Below are positions 1 to 11,460 of a stretch of 64,000 bases of DNA, piece by piece. The translations under genes and the position numbers were made by a program. Location of the stretch: assembly GCA_013288685.1 (NCBI GenBank), contig JABDBM010000003.1, forward strand, positions 28,323 to 92,322, in the 5' to 3' direction. The DNA is from Bacteroidota bacterium. Lineage in GTDB: Bacteria; Bacteroidota; Bacteroidia; Sphingobacteriales; Sphingobacteriaceae. The notes under the pieces were generated by a model, which did no database searches, was not told where the DNA came from, and saw nothing but the letters and a program-made list of their open reading frames with translations. How positions within the stretch are numbered: position 1 is the stretch's first letter; each line of letters begins with the position of its first letter.

Positions 1-171
1 TATTGGCAATTGAATAATAAACTCCGATCCTTCGCCTTCAATACTGGTAACCTGAATATTCCCTCCATGGCCTTTTACCACCATGTCATAAGTTAATGAC
101 AGGCCCAGGCCCGTACCCTCGCCGGTAGGTTTGGTGGTGAAAAATGGTTGCATAATTTTGTCTTTAATGGC
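1..171 (-). pseudogene. 3'-end fragment of a sensor histidine kinase (HATPase C-terminus), near-identical to 907-1077
   Basis: Direct comparison: bases 1-171 match 907-1077 with about 3 mismatches; encodes ...[57 protein letters not shown]; homology stops at 172. Left edge is truncated by the window. Confidence 0.8.
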
Positions 172-210
172 GATATTCATTTTAATTTATCAAATCAATT
201 TCCTTTTTAA

Positions 211-886
211 AGAGCCATCGGCTCGAACAATTTTGTAGCAACGGGTTTCAACCCGTTGTTGGTGATATGACAGATGTATGAGTGCCATAGGCACGAAACA
301 TATAATTAAATTAAATCCTGGAAAATATATTGTTCGTCATAATCTATTTCAAACTTTTTTAAAAGCCCCAGATATTCCTCCCTAAATGTTTGCTTTTGGT
401 GATGCAAACTCTGGTTCAGGACGTACTGATAAACTTTATCAACCTGCGATTGGCTGTAAGAAAATACACCATAACCTTCCTGCCATTCAAACCGCTTTGG
501 GGTTAATGAGTGATCGTTAATATATTTTGATGATTTTGCTTTCACAGTTTTCATTAGGTCAGAAACAGAAACAACCGGTTTTAGGCCCAAAAAGCAATGT
601 ACGTGATCTTCTACGCCATTTACAATAATGGTTTTGCAATTGGCATCGTTAATTAAATTGCCTATTACGCCGAAGAGTTGTGATTGCCAGTCTTTTTCAA
701 TTACGGCTTCGCGATATTTAACCGCGAAAATTGTTTGCAGGTAAATTTGGTGATAGGTGTTTGCCATTTTCTATATCATTAAAGTTTGCTATTTATATGG
801 GTCGAGCCTACGGCTCTTATTCCTTCTCTTTCCATTTTTCAACGGATTAAAATCCGTTGCTACAATATTTGTCGAGGCTACGCCTC
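211..886. mobile_element. IS200/IS605-like (REP-associated) element with tnpA and palindromic ends
   Basis: tnpA flanked by short palindromes gagccatcggctc, acgggtttcaacccgt, gtgccataggcac (left) and gagcctacggctc, acggattaaaatccgt, gaggctacgcctc (right); same palindrome order recurs at 37241-37485 without tnpA. Confidence 0.65.
306..767 (-). CDS. tnpA: IS200/IS605-like transposase (Y1_Tnp, REP-associated tyrosine transposase type)
   Basis: ORF 153 aa; HUH motif EDHVHCFLGL and C-terminal tyrosine region YGVFSYSQSQVDKVYQYVLNQSLHH. Confidence 0.88.
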   Translation of the reverse strand: MANTYHQIYLQTIFAVKYREAVIEKDWQSQLFGVIGNLINDANCKTIIVNGVEDHVHCFLGLKPVVSVSDLMKTVKAKSSKYINDHSLTPKRFEWQEGYGVFSYSQSQVDKVYQYVLNQSLHHQKQTFREEYLGLLKKFEIDYDEQYIFQDLI

Positions 887-900
887 TGGTTATGGTTAAT

Positions 901-3021
901 CTACTCTATTGGCAATTGAATAATAAACTCCGATCCTTCGCCTTCAATACTGGTAACCTGAATATTCCCTCCATGGCCTTTTACCACCATGTCATAAGTT
1001 AATGACAGGCCCAGGCCTGTACCCTCACCGGTAGGTTTGGTAGTGAAAAATGGTTGCATAATTTTGTCTTTAATGGCATCGGGAATACCGATGCCGTTAT
1101 CTTTTACCGAGATCAGGATGTTTTCATTTTCGATGGATGTGCTAACTTCAACCGCCGGCTTATAAACGCTACCTGCTTTTTTTTGCTTTTGCTGTACAGC
1201 ATAAAAAGCGTTGTTAAATAGGTTAAGCATCACCCTGCCTATGTCCTGCGGAATGATATTAACCAGCGGCAGGCTTTCATCAAAATGAGTAATCAGTTCG
1301 GCGTTAAAGCTTTTATCCTTTGCGCGCAGGCCATGATAGGCCAGGCGGAGGTATTCATCGGCTAATTTGTTGATATCCGTTGCCTCTTTAGTTCCTGAGC
1401 CGGCTTTGGAATGTTCCAGCATCCCTTTTACAATACTGTCCGCCCGTTTGCCGTGAGTGTTTATTTTTTCCAGGCTTTGATCCAAATCACCGGCTATTGC
1501 CAATACATCTTCGGTGTTACCGGCCGAGAGTTCGTCTTTCAACTCGGTTAGTAATTCGCGACTTACTTCAGAAAAGTTGTTTATGAAGTTCAGCGGGTTC
1601 TGTATCTCGTGCGCTATACCTGCTGTTAACTCGCCCAGCGAGGCCATTTTTTCGGTTTGGATGAGCTGGGTTTGGGTGGCTTTAAGACTTGCCAGTGATT
1701 GACTCAGTTCTGCCGTGCGTTCAATAACCTGCTCTTCCAGTATTGTATTTTGTTGGGCCAGCATCTGTTGCTTTTCTAACTGGAACTGCATGTTTTGATG
1801 AGACAGTTCCTGAACTTCAACCAGCTTTATCTCGAGCGAACGATAAGTAATAGCCGTTCTTATCGCCAGGAAAACGGTCATCCCAATGGGCAGGCTAATT
1901 AACGAAAGCACAAAAAGAGCTTCGCCCCAATTACCCGGAATTAAATTTGCTACTACCAATAATGACAGGAACAGGAAACTACCCGCTACCACAAATAGGG
2001 CGCCTCTTTTTTTATGCTTTAAAGCCCATATACCAACCCGTAAACATTCGGTAGCATTAACCAACGGTGTTATATAAAATAAAAGGCGAAAGGCATAAGT
2101 AGTATTTATCCAGATAACAGGAATGGTAAGTGCCGAAAACGTTAAAATTACTTTAATGGCCACCCGGTTGCGGTAATCAAACAGCTCGTAAATAGTTAAT
2201 GGCAAAAAAACAAAACCGATAAAGCCTACGGTTGCTATCGTGCTAAGCCAAAATGTAATTAATGCTGAATGTTGGTTAGTAACCGCAAAATTGGTATAAG
2301 TGGCGAAAAGCAGGATGAAGGTGATAAAGGCATAGTACAAGTGTGCCTTTTGCTTGCGGTAATAGAGGTATGAGGCCAGATGCGTAATGGTAAGGATAAA
2401 AAACATCCCTATCAGCAATAAATTGTGACCCATCGATTGATTTTCGGTATCGGCTGTTTCTGCGTAGTTAATTTCGGCGTTGCCTTGGGTATTAATTACC
2501 AGGTTAAAAGCATAAGCGCTGTTGCCAAGGTCCTGGTATTTTAAGAGGTATTTACAGGCTGCGAAATGAACCGCGATCAAATGTTTACCGGCAGATAGCT
2601 TTACCGGTAATGGGAAGCCATGAGGATTGTATGGATTTACCTGGTGGGCAATGGTGCCATAAGTTTTTATCAACTTGCCATCAAGGTATATCTCCGAAGC
2701 AACGTTTTGCTCAATCATGAATGCAAAATCGGTTGTTTTTAAGCTGTCGCCGATGATTAGGTGAAGCCGCAGCCAAAAATTATCACCTTTATTATTCAAT
2801 ATAACCGCGTTTGAAGCCGGGTCAAAATCGGTCCATCGCTTATCATCAAGGCCAGGCATCGCCCAACGCGGATTATTCCCGGCGTGTATTTTCCATCCGG
2901 TTGGTATGGTATCCATTAGGGGCTGCTTTTCCAGCTTAAAAACCGTATCCGGAGTTGCCCGCGCCATGGCGTTTACCCATAATATCAGCAATATTAATAA
3001 CGTAGTACATGTTTTTTTCAT
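901..3021 (-). CDS. 7TMR-DISM-type sensor histidine kinase
   Basis: Signal peptide, extracellular jelly-roll-like domain, 7 [33 protein letters not shown]-box, HATPase N/G boxes; ATG at 3021 (MKKTCTTL) preferred over 3057, which overlaps the neighbour. Confidence 0.85.
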   Translation of the reverse strand: MKKTCTTLLILLILWVNAMARATPDTVFKLEKQPLMDTIPTGWKIHAGNNPRWAMPGLDDKRWTDFDPASNAVILNNKGDNFWLRLHLIIGDSLKTTDFAFMIEQNVASEIYLDGKLIKTYGTIAHQVNPYNPHGFPLPVKLSAGKHLIAVHFAACKYLLKYQDLGNSAYAFNLVINTQGNAEINYAETADTENQSMGHNLLLIGMFFILTITHLASYLYYRKQKAHLYYAFITFILLFATYTNFAVTNQHSALITFWLSTIATVGFIGFVFLPLTIYELFDYRNRVAIKVILTFSALTIPVIWINTTYAFRLLFYITPLVNATECLRVGIWALKHKKRGALFVVAGSFLFLSLLVVANLIPGNWGEALFVLSLISLPIGMTVFLAIRTAITYRSLEIKLVEVQELSHQNMQFQLEKQQMLAQQNTILEEQVIERTAELSQSLASLKATQTQLIQTEKMASLGELTAGIAHEIQNPLNFINNFSEVSRELLTELKDELSAGNTEDVLAIAGDLDQSLEKINTHGKRADSIVKGMLEHSKAGSGTKEATDINKLADEYLRLAYHGLRAKDKSFNAELITHFDESLPLVNIIPQDIGRVMLNLFNNAFYAVQQKQKKAGSVYKPAVEVSTSIENENILISVKDNGIGIPDAIKDKIMQPFFTTKPTGEGTGLGLSLTYDMVVKGHGGNIQVTSIEGEGSEFIIQLPIE

Positions 3022-3026
3022 CCGGC

Positions 3027-6000
3027 TTAATTTAAAGGTAATGTTATAATACAACAAGTAAACGCGCCCTCTTTAGTATCGACTGTGATACTTCCGCCAT
3101 GCCCCTTCACCACCATATCATAAGTTAAGCTCAGCCCCAATCCGGTGCCTTCACCAGTTGGCTTCGTGGTAAAAAACGGCTGCATAATTTTATCTTTAAT
3201 GGCCTCAGGTATCCCTATACCATTATCTCTCACTTTAAGAATCACGTGCCCGTTGTCGGTCGAGGTGCTTACCGAAACTTCCGGCTTATAATCATCGCCC
3301 GCTGTTTTCGCTTTTTGATTTACCGCATAAAAAGCGTTGTTAAACAGGTTGAGCATTACCCGGCCAATATCCTGGGCTACTACCTCTGCTTTTGGCAAAT
3401 CGGGATCAAAATCCGTCACCATTTCGGCGTTAAAACTTTTGTCTTTGGCGCGCAAGCCATGATACGACAGGCGCATAAACTCGTCAGCGAGGGAGTTGAT
3501 ATTGGTGAGCAGCTTTTCGCCGCCCGCAGTGCGGCTGTGTTGCAACATCCCTTTTACAATGCTATCGGCACGTTTGCCGTGATGGTTTATTTTTTCTTCG
3601 TTTTGTTTAATATCGGCAGCTATAGCTAAAGCCTCTTCGATATTGCCTGCTTTTAATTCGTCCTCAAGTTCATCAATCATCTCCCGGTTCACTTCCGAAA
3701 AATTATTGACGAAGTTTAGCGGGTTCTGTATTTCGTGTGCAATGCCTGCGGTAAGCTCGCCGAGCGAAGCCATTTTTTCGGATTGTACGAGTTTGGTTTG
3801 AGCGGCCTTTAGGTCGGTTAATGTGTGTTCTACCTGCTGTTTAGCTAATTCAAGTTTATTAAAATCCTCGTAGCGGGCGTAAGCGGTGGAGAAGGCATCG
3901 GCCAGGGATTGCACCAGGTCCTTTTCGTCGACGGTTAGTGGCGCCGAATTGCCCGCATATAACATGCCTTGTAAAAATGGAAAGAAATGCAGGTCGAGGG
4001 CGGTATCGGGTCGTTCGGTCACATATTTCCCCCTGGATTTTACTGTACCTTGCGACACCAGGTTTTTTGTATTAGCTGCAAATTCTTTGGTGCTCCAGTG
4101 GATAGCGGCCATTTGTTTTTTGCGCCAGGCTGACAATACTTCGCGGCCGATGCCCTCGGCATCAAAAGTTAAGTCGAAAGCGGCCAGGGCTTTACCATCG
4201 GGGGTGGATAGATGGGTATGGATCAGTTCCGCCTTGTCATCCACAATAAATACCCCGCAGCGGATAAACGGTATGCCTAATATGGTCAGTTCGTTCCAAA
4301 TCAGTGGGGTGATTCGCTCCAGGTCCTTAGTGGTACGCATCGAGGCTATTTCGCCGCGCACACGGTCCAACGAAGCTTGTTTAATTGCTTCGCGCAGTTG
4401 TTGTTCTGCCTGTTTCAGGTCGTTGAAACGTGTATAGGTGAAGTCAAAAACATTTGCAAAACGTTTTATTATTGTTTTTGCTTCGGTAGTAAAGGGGGCA
4501 TCGCGGAAAGCATATAAGTTGCCCGACTGAAATGTGGCGACATAATAATATTGTTTATAATCTGCACTGTTCGCCACAATTAACTGTGAACCAGGCAATT
4601 TAAAATTTGTGCCGGTAAGCGCTTTATAAAAATCATTCAGGTCTTCCCCCTGCAATACATAATCGCCATCTTCGTCCTGATTTGCCCAAACATCAAATGC
4701 ATGCTTTAATAAAGGATGGATATCCATCGGTTCGTCGCCGGATACCTGTACTACCGTTTCGTCTTCTGATTTCGTAGTTGTCCAGACATTGGCGCTGCAT
4801 TTTTCTTTATCAAGGATACCAATTCCGCATCTTAGCGTTCCAAGATTTAGTTTATCCATTTCTTCAAAAATAATGGCAACCGCATGTGCAAGGTCATCGC
4901 TTTTTAGCATGGCCATGGTACGTGCGCGCACCCGCTCCAATGCCAGTTCAATTTGCGCTTCGCGCGATTGGGCTTCTGCCCTTTGCAGATCGAGGAAACG
5001 AGTGTAGGTTTGATCGAATACGGCTGCAAATCTTTTTTGGGCCTCAATTATTTCACCCGATATATTTTTATCGAAAGAAAAGGACAGCCATCCTTTTGAA
5101 AAGAAGCTAATATGGACAATCCACTGGTCTTCGGGGAAACTTATTTTGGTTTCCAAAAAGCTATTGCGCAACTCGTTATAGTCTTTTAGCTCCTGCCTCT
5201 CAAACTTCACGGTTAATGATTTGCGTTTTGCTTTCCATGCAGCAACTGCTTTAGCCATCAAATAACGGTCATTAATTGGCACATTAAGCGTGTGCAACAA
5301 ATGGCTGCCATGCACGGTTGTAGATAATTCCACGAATCCTGTTTCCTCATTAACTATTGCAATGGAGTTTTGTATAGCCTCCTCGCCCAACTCTTTCACT
5401 TGGTGAAAAAGCAAGGCAGATGTTTCGGGCAGCTCTTCGCTGTGCTGCATGGCCATAGTACGGGCGCGCACCCGCTCCAAAGCCAGCTGAATTTGTGATT
5501 CGCGGGCTTGTTCTTCTGCCTTTTGCAGATCGAGGAAGCGGGTGTATGATTGCTGAAAAACCGCCCCAAAGCGTTTAAATATGTCGTGGTATGCGGGAAG
5601 TGCCTCTTTGGTGATGATAAACAGGCAGCCCTGCGAAAAGAACATTACATGATTAAAAATCTCCTTTGCCTGCTGCGGTAATACAACATCTCTTACCGGA
5701 ACACTTGCGACCTTAGCCAGGTAGCCCAAATGTTCTTTAAGCGCATCGCCTTCCAGGTGGGTTATCATAAAGGTTTCGCCGTCTTTCCAGCCTTTATAAA
5801 TGGCTTTATACGCCGGCACTTCGTCATAACGCACCGTAAACGATTGTGGGATGATCTCGCCGTTGGTTTCGGTGATCCATTGTTCGCCCATGGACTCATT
5901 GTCGGCAAAAGTTACGATGCCGCAGGTGCGTATTTGTTCAGTTTTTATACCTAAGCCCAGCAGTTGTTTAAACAGGAGGGAAACGGTTTCGGCCAGTTCC

Positions 6001-7799
6001 CCGCTTTTTTGCATGGCCATTGTCCGGGCCCTGATCCGCTCCAGTGCTAATTGAACTTGAGACTCCCTTGCCTGTGCTTCTGCATTTTTCAGGTCGTAAA
6101 AACGGGTGTAGGTTTGATCGAACACTTTAGCAAACCGGCTCAAAATTTCTAATTTCTCTTCTGATAAAGGTTGAAGGCCATCCACCTGTAAACCGCCAAA
6201 ATTGCTGAACGAGAAAGATAAAACGGCACGCTCTGAGGCCCTCATTGCTGCCTTTACCACTTCGGGGGTATCTTTTGTTTCGGGCAAACTCAATACGTGT
6301 TCGGTTAAAGAATGCTTTTCTTCACCTTTCAATTCGTACACCCATTGAGGCTTTCTTTCCTTCCATGCTTTTATTAACGCGTTAAAATAAGGGTGATCAT
6401 GATGTGGCATGTGATAACATGAAGCCCCTGCTTCCGGATTTGCCATCCAAGTTTGTGCCGATAATGTATCCGGATCAATAATCCAGATGAGGCAGCCGGT
6501 TGGTGAAAAATTAAGCTTTGTAAGCTCCGTTAATACTGTACTGACAACACCGGCCAGTTCGTCGGAATTTTGCATGGCCATAGCCCCCGACCGCACACGC
6601 TCAAGTGCAGCTTCTATCAGCGCCTCGGCTTTCTGCTCCTCAATTTCTGCGTTTTGCTTTTGCAACAACACAAACGCTCTTTTCCGTTGCAAGCTATTCC
6701 GCAGTTGAAGAAACCCGCCTACCGCGAAAACCAGTACGGTAAAAATCAGGGCGTATATTCTTAACCTGGCATGATAAGCAGCTTCGGCAGCCTGTATTTC
6801 ATTTTGACGAAGAAATTCGTCGGTAGTGAGGTTTTCCAACTCTCCTGATTTAGCCGCATTGTACAGGCTATCCTTTACTGCACCGGCTAATTTCAGGTAT
6901 TTAAAAGCGCTGTCGGGCTGATGTTTGGCTTCATACATGCGGGCCAATAGTTCCGTCCCTTCGAATACAGATTTGTTGAATGAAGCCTTTTTGGCAGCAT
7001 TAAGCCCTTCGTGCAGATAATAGAAACCGGAATCGGGTTTGCCGGTTTGGTTGTAATATCTGGCCAAACGAATACCATTCATGCTTGCATCCCTGAAGTC
7101 GGCAATTTTTTTATCGATTGCGTATGCCCGGAGATATAATTCCAGTGCTTTTTTGTAATTTTTCAGTTTAAAATACACATCTCCCATTGTGCCAAGAATA
7201 TAACCCAAATAGAGGCCGCGAAGATTTTTTTCGGAGTTATGGGCCGCTATTTTAGAGTAATAAAGCGCTGAATCCAATAATCCGGTTTGATTATAAACAA
7301 AAGCCAAATTAAGAAAAACGGCATTCAGCGTCAGCATGTTATGCGAAGTATAAGCGAGTTGCCGCGCGCGCCGGTAATAAAAAAGCGCCTTAGGGAAATT
7401 TTGCTGCCCTTTGTAAATATTGCCAATAAGATTATAAGTACTAAAAAACGACAGGGTTTCTTTGCCGCTCTCGGTGGCCCTTAACGATTGAAAAGCCATA
7501 TTCAGCGCGGCAGGGTAATTGCCCTTATTATAAAGGCCATAGGAAACAATGTTAAATCCCTGAGAAATTATGCGCTGATTATGATGTTGCCTGCCATATG
7601 CAATTAATTGCCGGGCATAATAAATGGAGCTGTCGGGGTAATTGGCAATATTCGGATTTGCCATTATATCGGGTATGGCAATTGTCGAGTCGGTTTCGAG
7701 GCTTAGTATCGTTTCCCTTAAACTACCGGTAGCTGGTTTTTGTGCTAAGGCATGGCTGAACGCAAATGCTAAATAAAAGAATAGTAATATTTTCTTCAT
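3027..7799 (-). CDS. Large TPR-containing sensor histidine kinase with five repeated internal modules
   Basis: 1590 aa; TPR region, TM, repeated LALERVRARTMAMQxSxEL modules, H-box and HATPase_c. Confidence 0.88.
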   Translation of the reverse strand: MKKILLFFYLAFAFSHALAQKPATGSLRETILSLETDSTIAIPDIMANPNIANYPDSSIYYARQLIAYGRQHHNQRIISQGFNIVSYGLYNKGNYPAALNMAFQSLRATESGKETLSFFSTYNLIGNIYKGQQNFPKALFYYRRARQLAYTSHNMLTLNAVFLNLAFVYNQTGLLDSALYYSKIAAHNSEKNLRGLYLGYILGTMGDVYFKLKNYKKALELYLRAYAIDKKIADFRDASMNGIRLARYYNQTGKPDSGFYYLHEGLNAAKKASFNKSVFEGTELLARMYEAKHQPDSAFKYLKLAGAVKDSLYNAAKSGELENLTTDEFLRQNEIQAAEAAYHARLRIYALIFTVLVFAVGGFLQLRNSLQRKRAFVLLQKQNAEIEEQKAEALIEAALERVRSGAMAMQNSDELAGVVSTVLTELTKLNFSPTGCLIWIIDPDTLSAQTWMANPEAGASCYHMPHHDHPYFNALIKAWKERKPQWVYELKGEEKHSLTEHVLSLPETKDTPEVVKAAMRASERAVLSFSFSNFGGLQVDGLQPLSEEKLEILSRFAKVFDQTYTRFYDLKNAEAQARESQVQLALERIRARTMAMQKSGELAETVSLLFKQLLGLGIKTEQIRTCGIVTFADNESMGEQWITETNGEIIPQSFTVRYDEVPAYKAIYKGWKDGETFMITHLEGDALKEHLGYLAKVASVPVRDVVLPQQAKEIFNHVMFFSQGCLFIITKEALPAYHDIFKRFGAVFQQSYTRFLDLQKAEEQARESQIQLALERVRARTMAMQHSEELPETSALLFHQVKELGEEAIQNSIAIVNEETGFVELSTTVHGSHLLHTLNVPINDRYLMAKAVAAWKAKRKSLTVKFERQELKDYNELRNSFLETKISFPEDQWIVHISFFSKGWLSFSFDKNISGEIIEAQKRFAAVFDQTYTRFLDLQRAEAQSREAQIELALERVRARTMAMLKSDDLAHAVAIIFEEMDKLNLGTLRCGIGILDKEKCSANVWTTTKSEDETVVQVSGDEPMDIHPLLKHAFDVWANQDEDGDYVLQGEDLNDFYKALTGTNFKLPGSQLIVANSADYKQYYYVATFQSGNLYAFRDAPFTTEAKTIIKRFANVFDFTYTRFNDLKQAEQQLREAIKQASLDRVRGEIASMRTTKDLERITPLIWNELTILGIPFIRCGVFIVDDKAELIHTHLSTPDGKALAAFDLTFDAEGIGREVLSAWRKKQMAAIHWSTKEFAANTKNLVSQGTVKSRGKYVTERPDTALDLHFFPFLQGMLYAGNSAPLTVDEKDLVQSLADAFSTAYARYEDFNKLELAKQQVEHTLTDLKAAQTKLVQSEKMASLGELTAGIAHEIQNPLNFVNNFSEVNREMIDELEDELKAGNIEEALAIAADIKQNEEKINHHGKRADSIVKGMLQHSRTAGGEKLLTNINSLADEFMRLSYHGLRAKDKSFNAEMVTDFDPDLPKAEVVAQDIGRVMLNLFNNAFYAVNQKAKTAGDDYKPEVSVSTSTDNGHVILKVRDNGIGIPEAIKDKIMQPFFTTKPTGEGTGLGLSLTYDMVVKGHGGSITVDTKEGAFTCCIITLPLN

Positions 7800-7807
7800 G
7801 ATCCGGA

Positions 7808-10800
7808 TCAGTTTATGGGTAAGGTAATTATAAATTCCGAACCTTCATTCTCAGCACTGTTAACTTTTATACTTCCGCCGTGCCCTTTCACTACCATATC
7901 ATAAGTTAATGACAAGCCCAAACCAGTACCTTCTCCCGTTGGCTTGGTGGTGAAAAATGGCTGCATGATTTTATCTTTTATTGCGTCGGGGATGCCGGTG
8001 CCATTATCGCGAACCCTAAACCCTCCGGCCCCCTGAAGGGGGAGGAAAAAAGTTTCGACAGATACTTCCGGCTTATAGTCGGGCCCTGCGGTTTTTGTCT
8101 TTTGGCCCACCGCATAAAGGGCATTGTTAAACAGGTTGAGCAGCACCCGGCTCAAATCCTGCGGTATTACATTTATAAGCGGCAATTTTTCATCAAAATG
8201 GGTTACAATACCGGCGCAAAACAATTTATCTTTTGCCCTGAAGCCGCTGTAGGCACGGCGTATCAGCTCATCGGCCATATTGTTAATATTAGTAAGTTCC
8301 CTGGTACCGCTGCCTGTTTTGCTATGCTGCAACATGCCTTTAACAATGTTATCAGCGCGTTTGCCATGCATGGTTATTTTTTGCTGATTACCTTTTATAT
8401 CATCGGCTATAGCCAAAGCATCATCAATATGGCCACTTTGCAGTTCTTCTTTCATCTCGTCAATCAGTTCCAGGTTTACTTCCGAAAAATTATTGACAAA
8501 GTTTAGCGGGTTTTGAATTTCGTGTGCAATGCCCGATGTCAACTCGCCCAGCGAAGCCATTTTTTCGGATTGGATGAGCTGGTTTTGAGTGGTTTTTAAA
8601 TCGGTAATGGTTTCGGCCAATTGATCGCGCTGGGCCAGTATTTCCTGCTCGTGTTCGCTAAGCTCTTTATTGGCAAGGCTTAGTTGTTTGGTGCGCAAAT
8701 CAATTTTATCCTCGAGCAATTGGTTTTGGCGGATTAACCGGTACGAACGCCAGGCTATAACGCTATAAATTCCGGCCGCAAACAGCACTACGTAAATTGC
8801 CCACGCCCACCACCTTTCCCACCAGGGCGACCGGATAATAACCATAAAACTATCCCCATTGTTATCCCACACGCCATCACTATTACAGGCTTTTACACGA
8901 AACGTATAAGTACCCGGCGAAAGGTTGGTATAAGTGGCGCTGCGCTGGGTGCCTGCCGGTATCCATTTAGTGTCATAACCATCCAAGCGGTAAGCATACC
9001 TGTTTTGCGCCGGATTGGCATAATGCAGCGCCACGTAGCTAAAGGTAACTTTATTTTGATTCCAGGGCAATTCAATTTGTTTAAGGCCGTAGGTAATGCT
9101 GGTAGTTATGGTTTCGGCAGCGGAAGCCTGGTTGCTGTGCGCCAATTTTTCGATGTGGACAACCGGCGGATAAGGATTACCATCGAGGTCATCCAGATTG
9201 ACCACCGTGATGCCATCGGTAAGAGCCATCACCATGGTCTCGTTTATCTGCACCAGGTTATAATCGTCTAAAATACTTTTACCAGGTACAATGGCTTTTA
9301 CCGGATAGGTTTTTACCGATAAATCATTGGGGTTAACGCGGGTTAAGCCCCTCACGGAATTTACCCATAAAAAGCCTTTTTTATCTTCGTTTATCGACGT
9401 TACGGTGTTAAACAGCAAGCCATTATCTTCGTTTAAATGGCGGGTATAGTGCCCGCTTTTACGATCGAACTCGAACAATCCAGCCGGGTATGTGCCTACC
9501 CAAAGGCGACCTTTACTATCCTCAAAAACATGGCTGATACTGCCCACATGAATACGTCCGTCGAAATTGTAGGATTTAAAATGCCCGGTTTTGCGGTCGA
9601 ACCGGTTTAGGCCGCCACCGGTGCCGCCTACCCAAATGGTGTTTTGTTTATCCTCATAAATGGTACATACGTTCCATGAATCCAATTTGTAGTCGCTTGT
9701 TCCTGCGGTGCCGTGATAATATGGATACCGCCTGAATTTGCGGGTTGCCGGATTAAAAGAACATAAGCCCCCTGTTTCGGTGCCAATCCAAACGATACCT
9801 GCATGGTCCTGAAACAGGTAGTTGATTTTATTCCCACTAATGGTGGTGGTATCATTTTCGACAGACGCATAACTTTGCAATTGGCGGCTGGCGGGGTTAT
9901 ATACCTGCATCCCATTCCGGTTGTTGAAATAAATTTGGCCATCCCTGGCTATCATTATTGCATCAAGGCCATTATCCGCAGACCTTTTGTTATAAATTTT
10001 CACGGGGTCGCCCATTCCGGGTTTCCATTTGTAAATGCCTGCGTTATTGCTGAACCAACAATAACCAGCTGTATCAACCGTAAGGTTATTGGTAATACCA
10101 TAATGATCGGCACTCCCATCGCGTACCAAATATGGATAATTGTGAAAGGCGCTGGTTAGCATATTGAGTTTATCAATTCCGGTTTGGAGGTTCCCCGCCC
10201 ACAAAATACCCGCTTTGTCGAAAAACAACTTATTGATATCATTCCAGCTTAATCCATCGGCTTGGTTAGGATTTTTAGTAAACCGCCGAAAAAGGTGTGT
10301 TTCGGGATCGAAACTCAGCAAACCTTTACCGCTTATAAACCATAAACGGCCGTTTTTTGCCTCTTTTATGTTGTAGATCTGATTTTTGCGAGCCTCTTTA
10401 TCTGTATCGGCAGGTAAAAAGGCAGTAAATGTTTGTGTGCCGTTATTAAAAAGCAGCAAGCCGTTCTGCGTGGCAAACCATAAGCGATGCCTGCTATCTT
10501 CATAAAGGCTATTAATGGTATCGTTCGGGGCCGTTAGCCCCGGGTTAGTGAAGTGGCTAAAAACCTTTGCAGTGTTGGTGCGGGTATCGAAACGTTCGAT
10601 GAAGGTTTGTTTTTTTATTGGATCGCCGATGTTTAACCATAACACACCCGGCTGCGAGGGCGCTTCGGCTATTTCACGTACAATTTTACCGGCGAGATTA
10701 CCTTTTTTTGCGAGATATGGCGTAAAGGCATCTTGTTTGTCGTTATACAGGTACAGGCCGTTATTGGTGCCAATCCATAAAGGGTTTCCGGCTGCTGCCG

Positions 10801-11338
10801 ATTGAAATATATTGCCGGCTGGGTTTAAATAATGCGCCCCCTTTTGCAGGGCATCAAAAAATGTAAATTGCTTATTGTTAACATTAAATTTAATGATCTG
10901 AAACTTCCCGACAGCGTTGCCATACCCCCATAAATTACCATTTTTATCGGCAAATTGCAGGTATAGCGACGACATGTCTTTTGGGTCGGTTCGCTCGGGG
11001 TAAGGATAGCCGGTAAAATTATCGGTACTGCGATTGTATTTAAACAAACCGGCAAGATGTACGCCAAACCAAAGATTTCCTCCGGTATCGGTAACCATCC
11101 TAACCACCGCATTTGATTGGCCGAGCCGGTAAACCTTTAGTTGGTAGCCATCATAGCGCGCCAGGCCCAATACAGTGCCAATCCAAATATACCCCTGATT
11201 ATCCTGTTGTATAAATTGGGCTTGCGGATCGGGCAGGCCTTCTTTTTCGGCAAAATGGTCGAATTTTAGCTGCGCCGGCTGGCCCTTACTGTTTTGCAGG
11301 GCTGATAGGAGCAATATAAAAAGCAATATCCTCTTCAT
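7808..11338 (-). CDS. Two-component regulator propeller (reg_prop/Y_Y_Y) sensor histidine kinase
   Basis: 1176 aa; repeated WIGT/LW..GL propeller motifs, Y_Y_Y-like domain, TM, H-box, HATPase_c. Confidence 0.9.
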   Translation of the reverse strand: MKRILLFILLLSALQNSKGQPAQLKFDHFAEKEGLPDPQAQFIQQDNQGYIWIGTVLGLARYDGYQLKVYRLGQSNAVVRMVTDTGGNLWFGVHLAGLFKYNRSTDNFTGYPYPERTDPKDMSSLYLQFADKNGNLWGYGNAVGKFQIIKFNVNNKQFTFFDALQKGAHYLNPAGNIFQSAAAGNPLWIGTNNGLYLYNDKQDAFTPYLAKKGNLAGKIVREIAEAPSQPGVLWLNIGDPIKKQTFIERFDTRTNTAKVFSHFTNPGLTAPNDTINSLYEDSRHRLWFATQNGLLLFNNGTQTFTAFLPADTDKEARKNQIYNIKEAKNGRLWFISGKGLLSFDPETHLFRRFTKNPNQADGLSWNDINKLFFDKAGILWAGNLQTGIDKLNMLTSAFHNYPYLVRDGSADHYGITNNLTVDTAGYCWFSNNAGIYKWKPGMGDPVKIYNKRSADNGLDAIMIARDGQIYFNNRNGMQVYNPASRQLQSYASVENDTTTISGNKINYLFQDHAGIVWIGTETGGLCSFNPATRKFRRYPYYHGTAGTSDYKLDSWNVCTIYEDKQNTIWVGGTGGGLNRFDRKTGHFKSYNFDGRIHVGSISHVFEDSKGRLWVGTYPAGLFEFDRKSGHYTRHLNEDNGLLFNTVTSINEDKKGFLWVNSVRGLTRVNPNDLSVKTYPVKAIVPGKSILDDYNLVQINETMVMALTDGITVVNLDDLDGNPYPPVVHIEKLAHSNQASAAETITTSITYGLKQIELPWNQNKVTFSYVALHYANPAQNRYAYRLDGYDTKWIPAGTQRSATYTNLSPGTYTFRVKACNSDGVWDNNGDSFMVIIRSPWWERWWAWAIYVVLFAAGIYSVIAWRSYRLIRQNQLLEDKIDLRTKQLSLANKELSEHEQEILAQRDQLAETITDLKTTQNQLIQSEKMASLGELTSGIAHEIQNPLNFVNNFSEVNLELIDEMKEELQSGHIDDALAIADDIKGNQQKITMHGKRADNIVKGMLQHSKTGSGTRELTNINNMADELIRRAYSGFRAKDKLFCAGIVTHFDEKLPLINVIPQDLSRVLLNLFNNALYAVGQKTKTAGPDYKPEVSVETFFLPLQGAGGFRVRDNGTGIPDAIKDKIMQPFFTTKPTGEGTGLGLSLTYDMVVKGHGGSIKVNSAENEGSEFIITLPIN
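8017..8047. repeat. GC-rich palindrome ccctccggccccctgaagggggagg inside a kinase HATPase domain
   Basis: ccccctgaaggggg core; translates as [11 protein letters not shown] where paralogs have ordinary beta-strand residues. Confidence 0.6.
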
Positions 11339-11395
11339 TATAAATTGCGCATCGGAATAAATTGCTTTAAGTAAGCATTTTATCCGGGTAAAAGC

Positions 11396-11436
11396 AAAAA
11401 AAGCACCTGATTAATATATAACCCGGTGCTTTTTAT
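11396..11436 (-). terminator. Rho-independent terminator of the 11461-12231 gene
   Basis: aaaaagcacc...ggtgcttttt stem followed by T/A tract on the - strand. Confidence 0.6.
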
Positions 11437-11460
11437 CGAAAAGTATAAGTCTCTTGTTTC

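Noticed and set aside
3246-6764. Numerous + strand ORFs (3246-3629, 3886-4437, 4789-5007, 5730-6054, 6487-6764)
   Set aside because: Antisense shadows of the 3027-7799 kinase. Several look alike only because the kinase modules are repeated.
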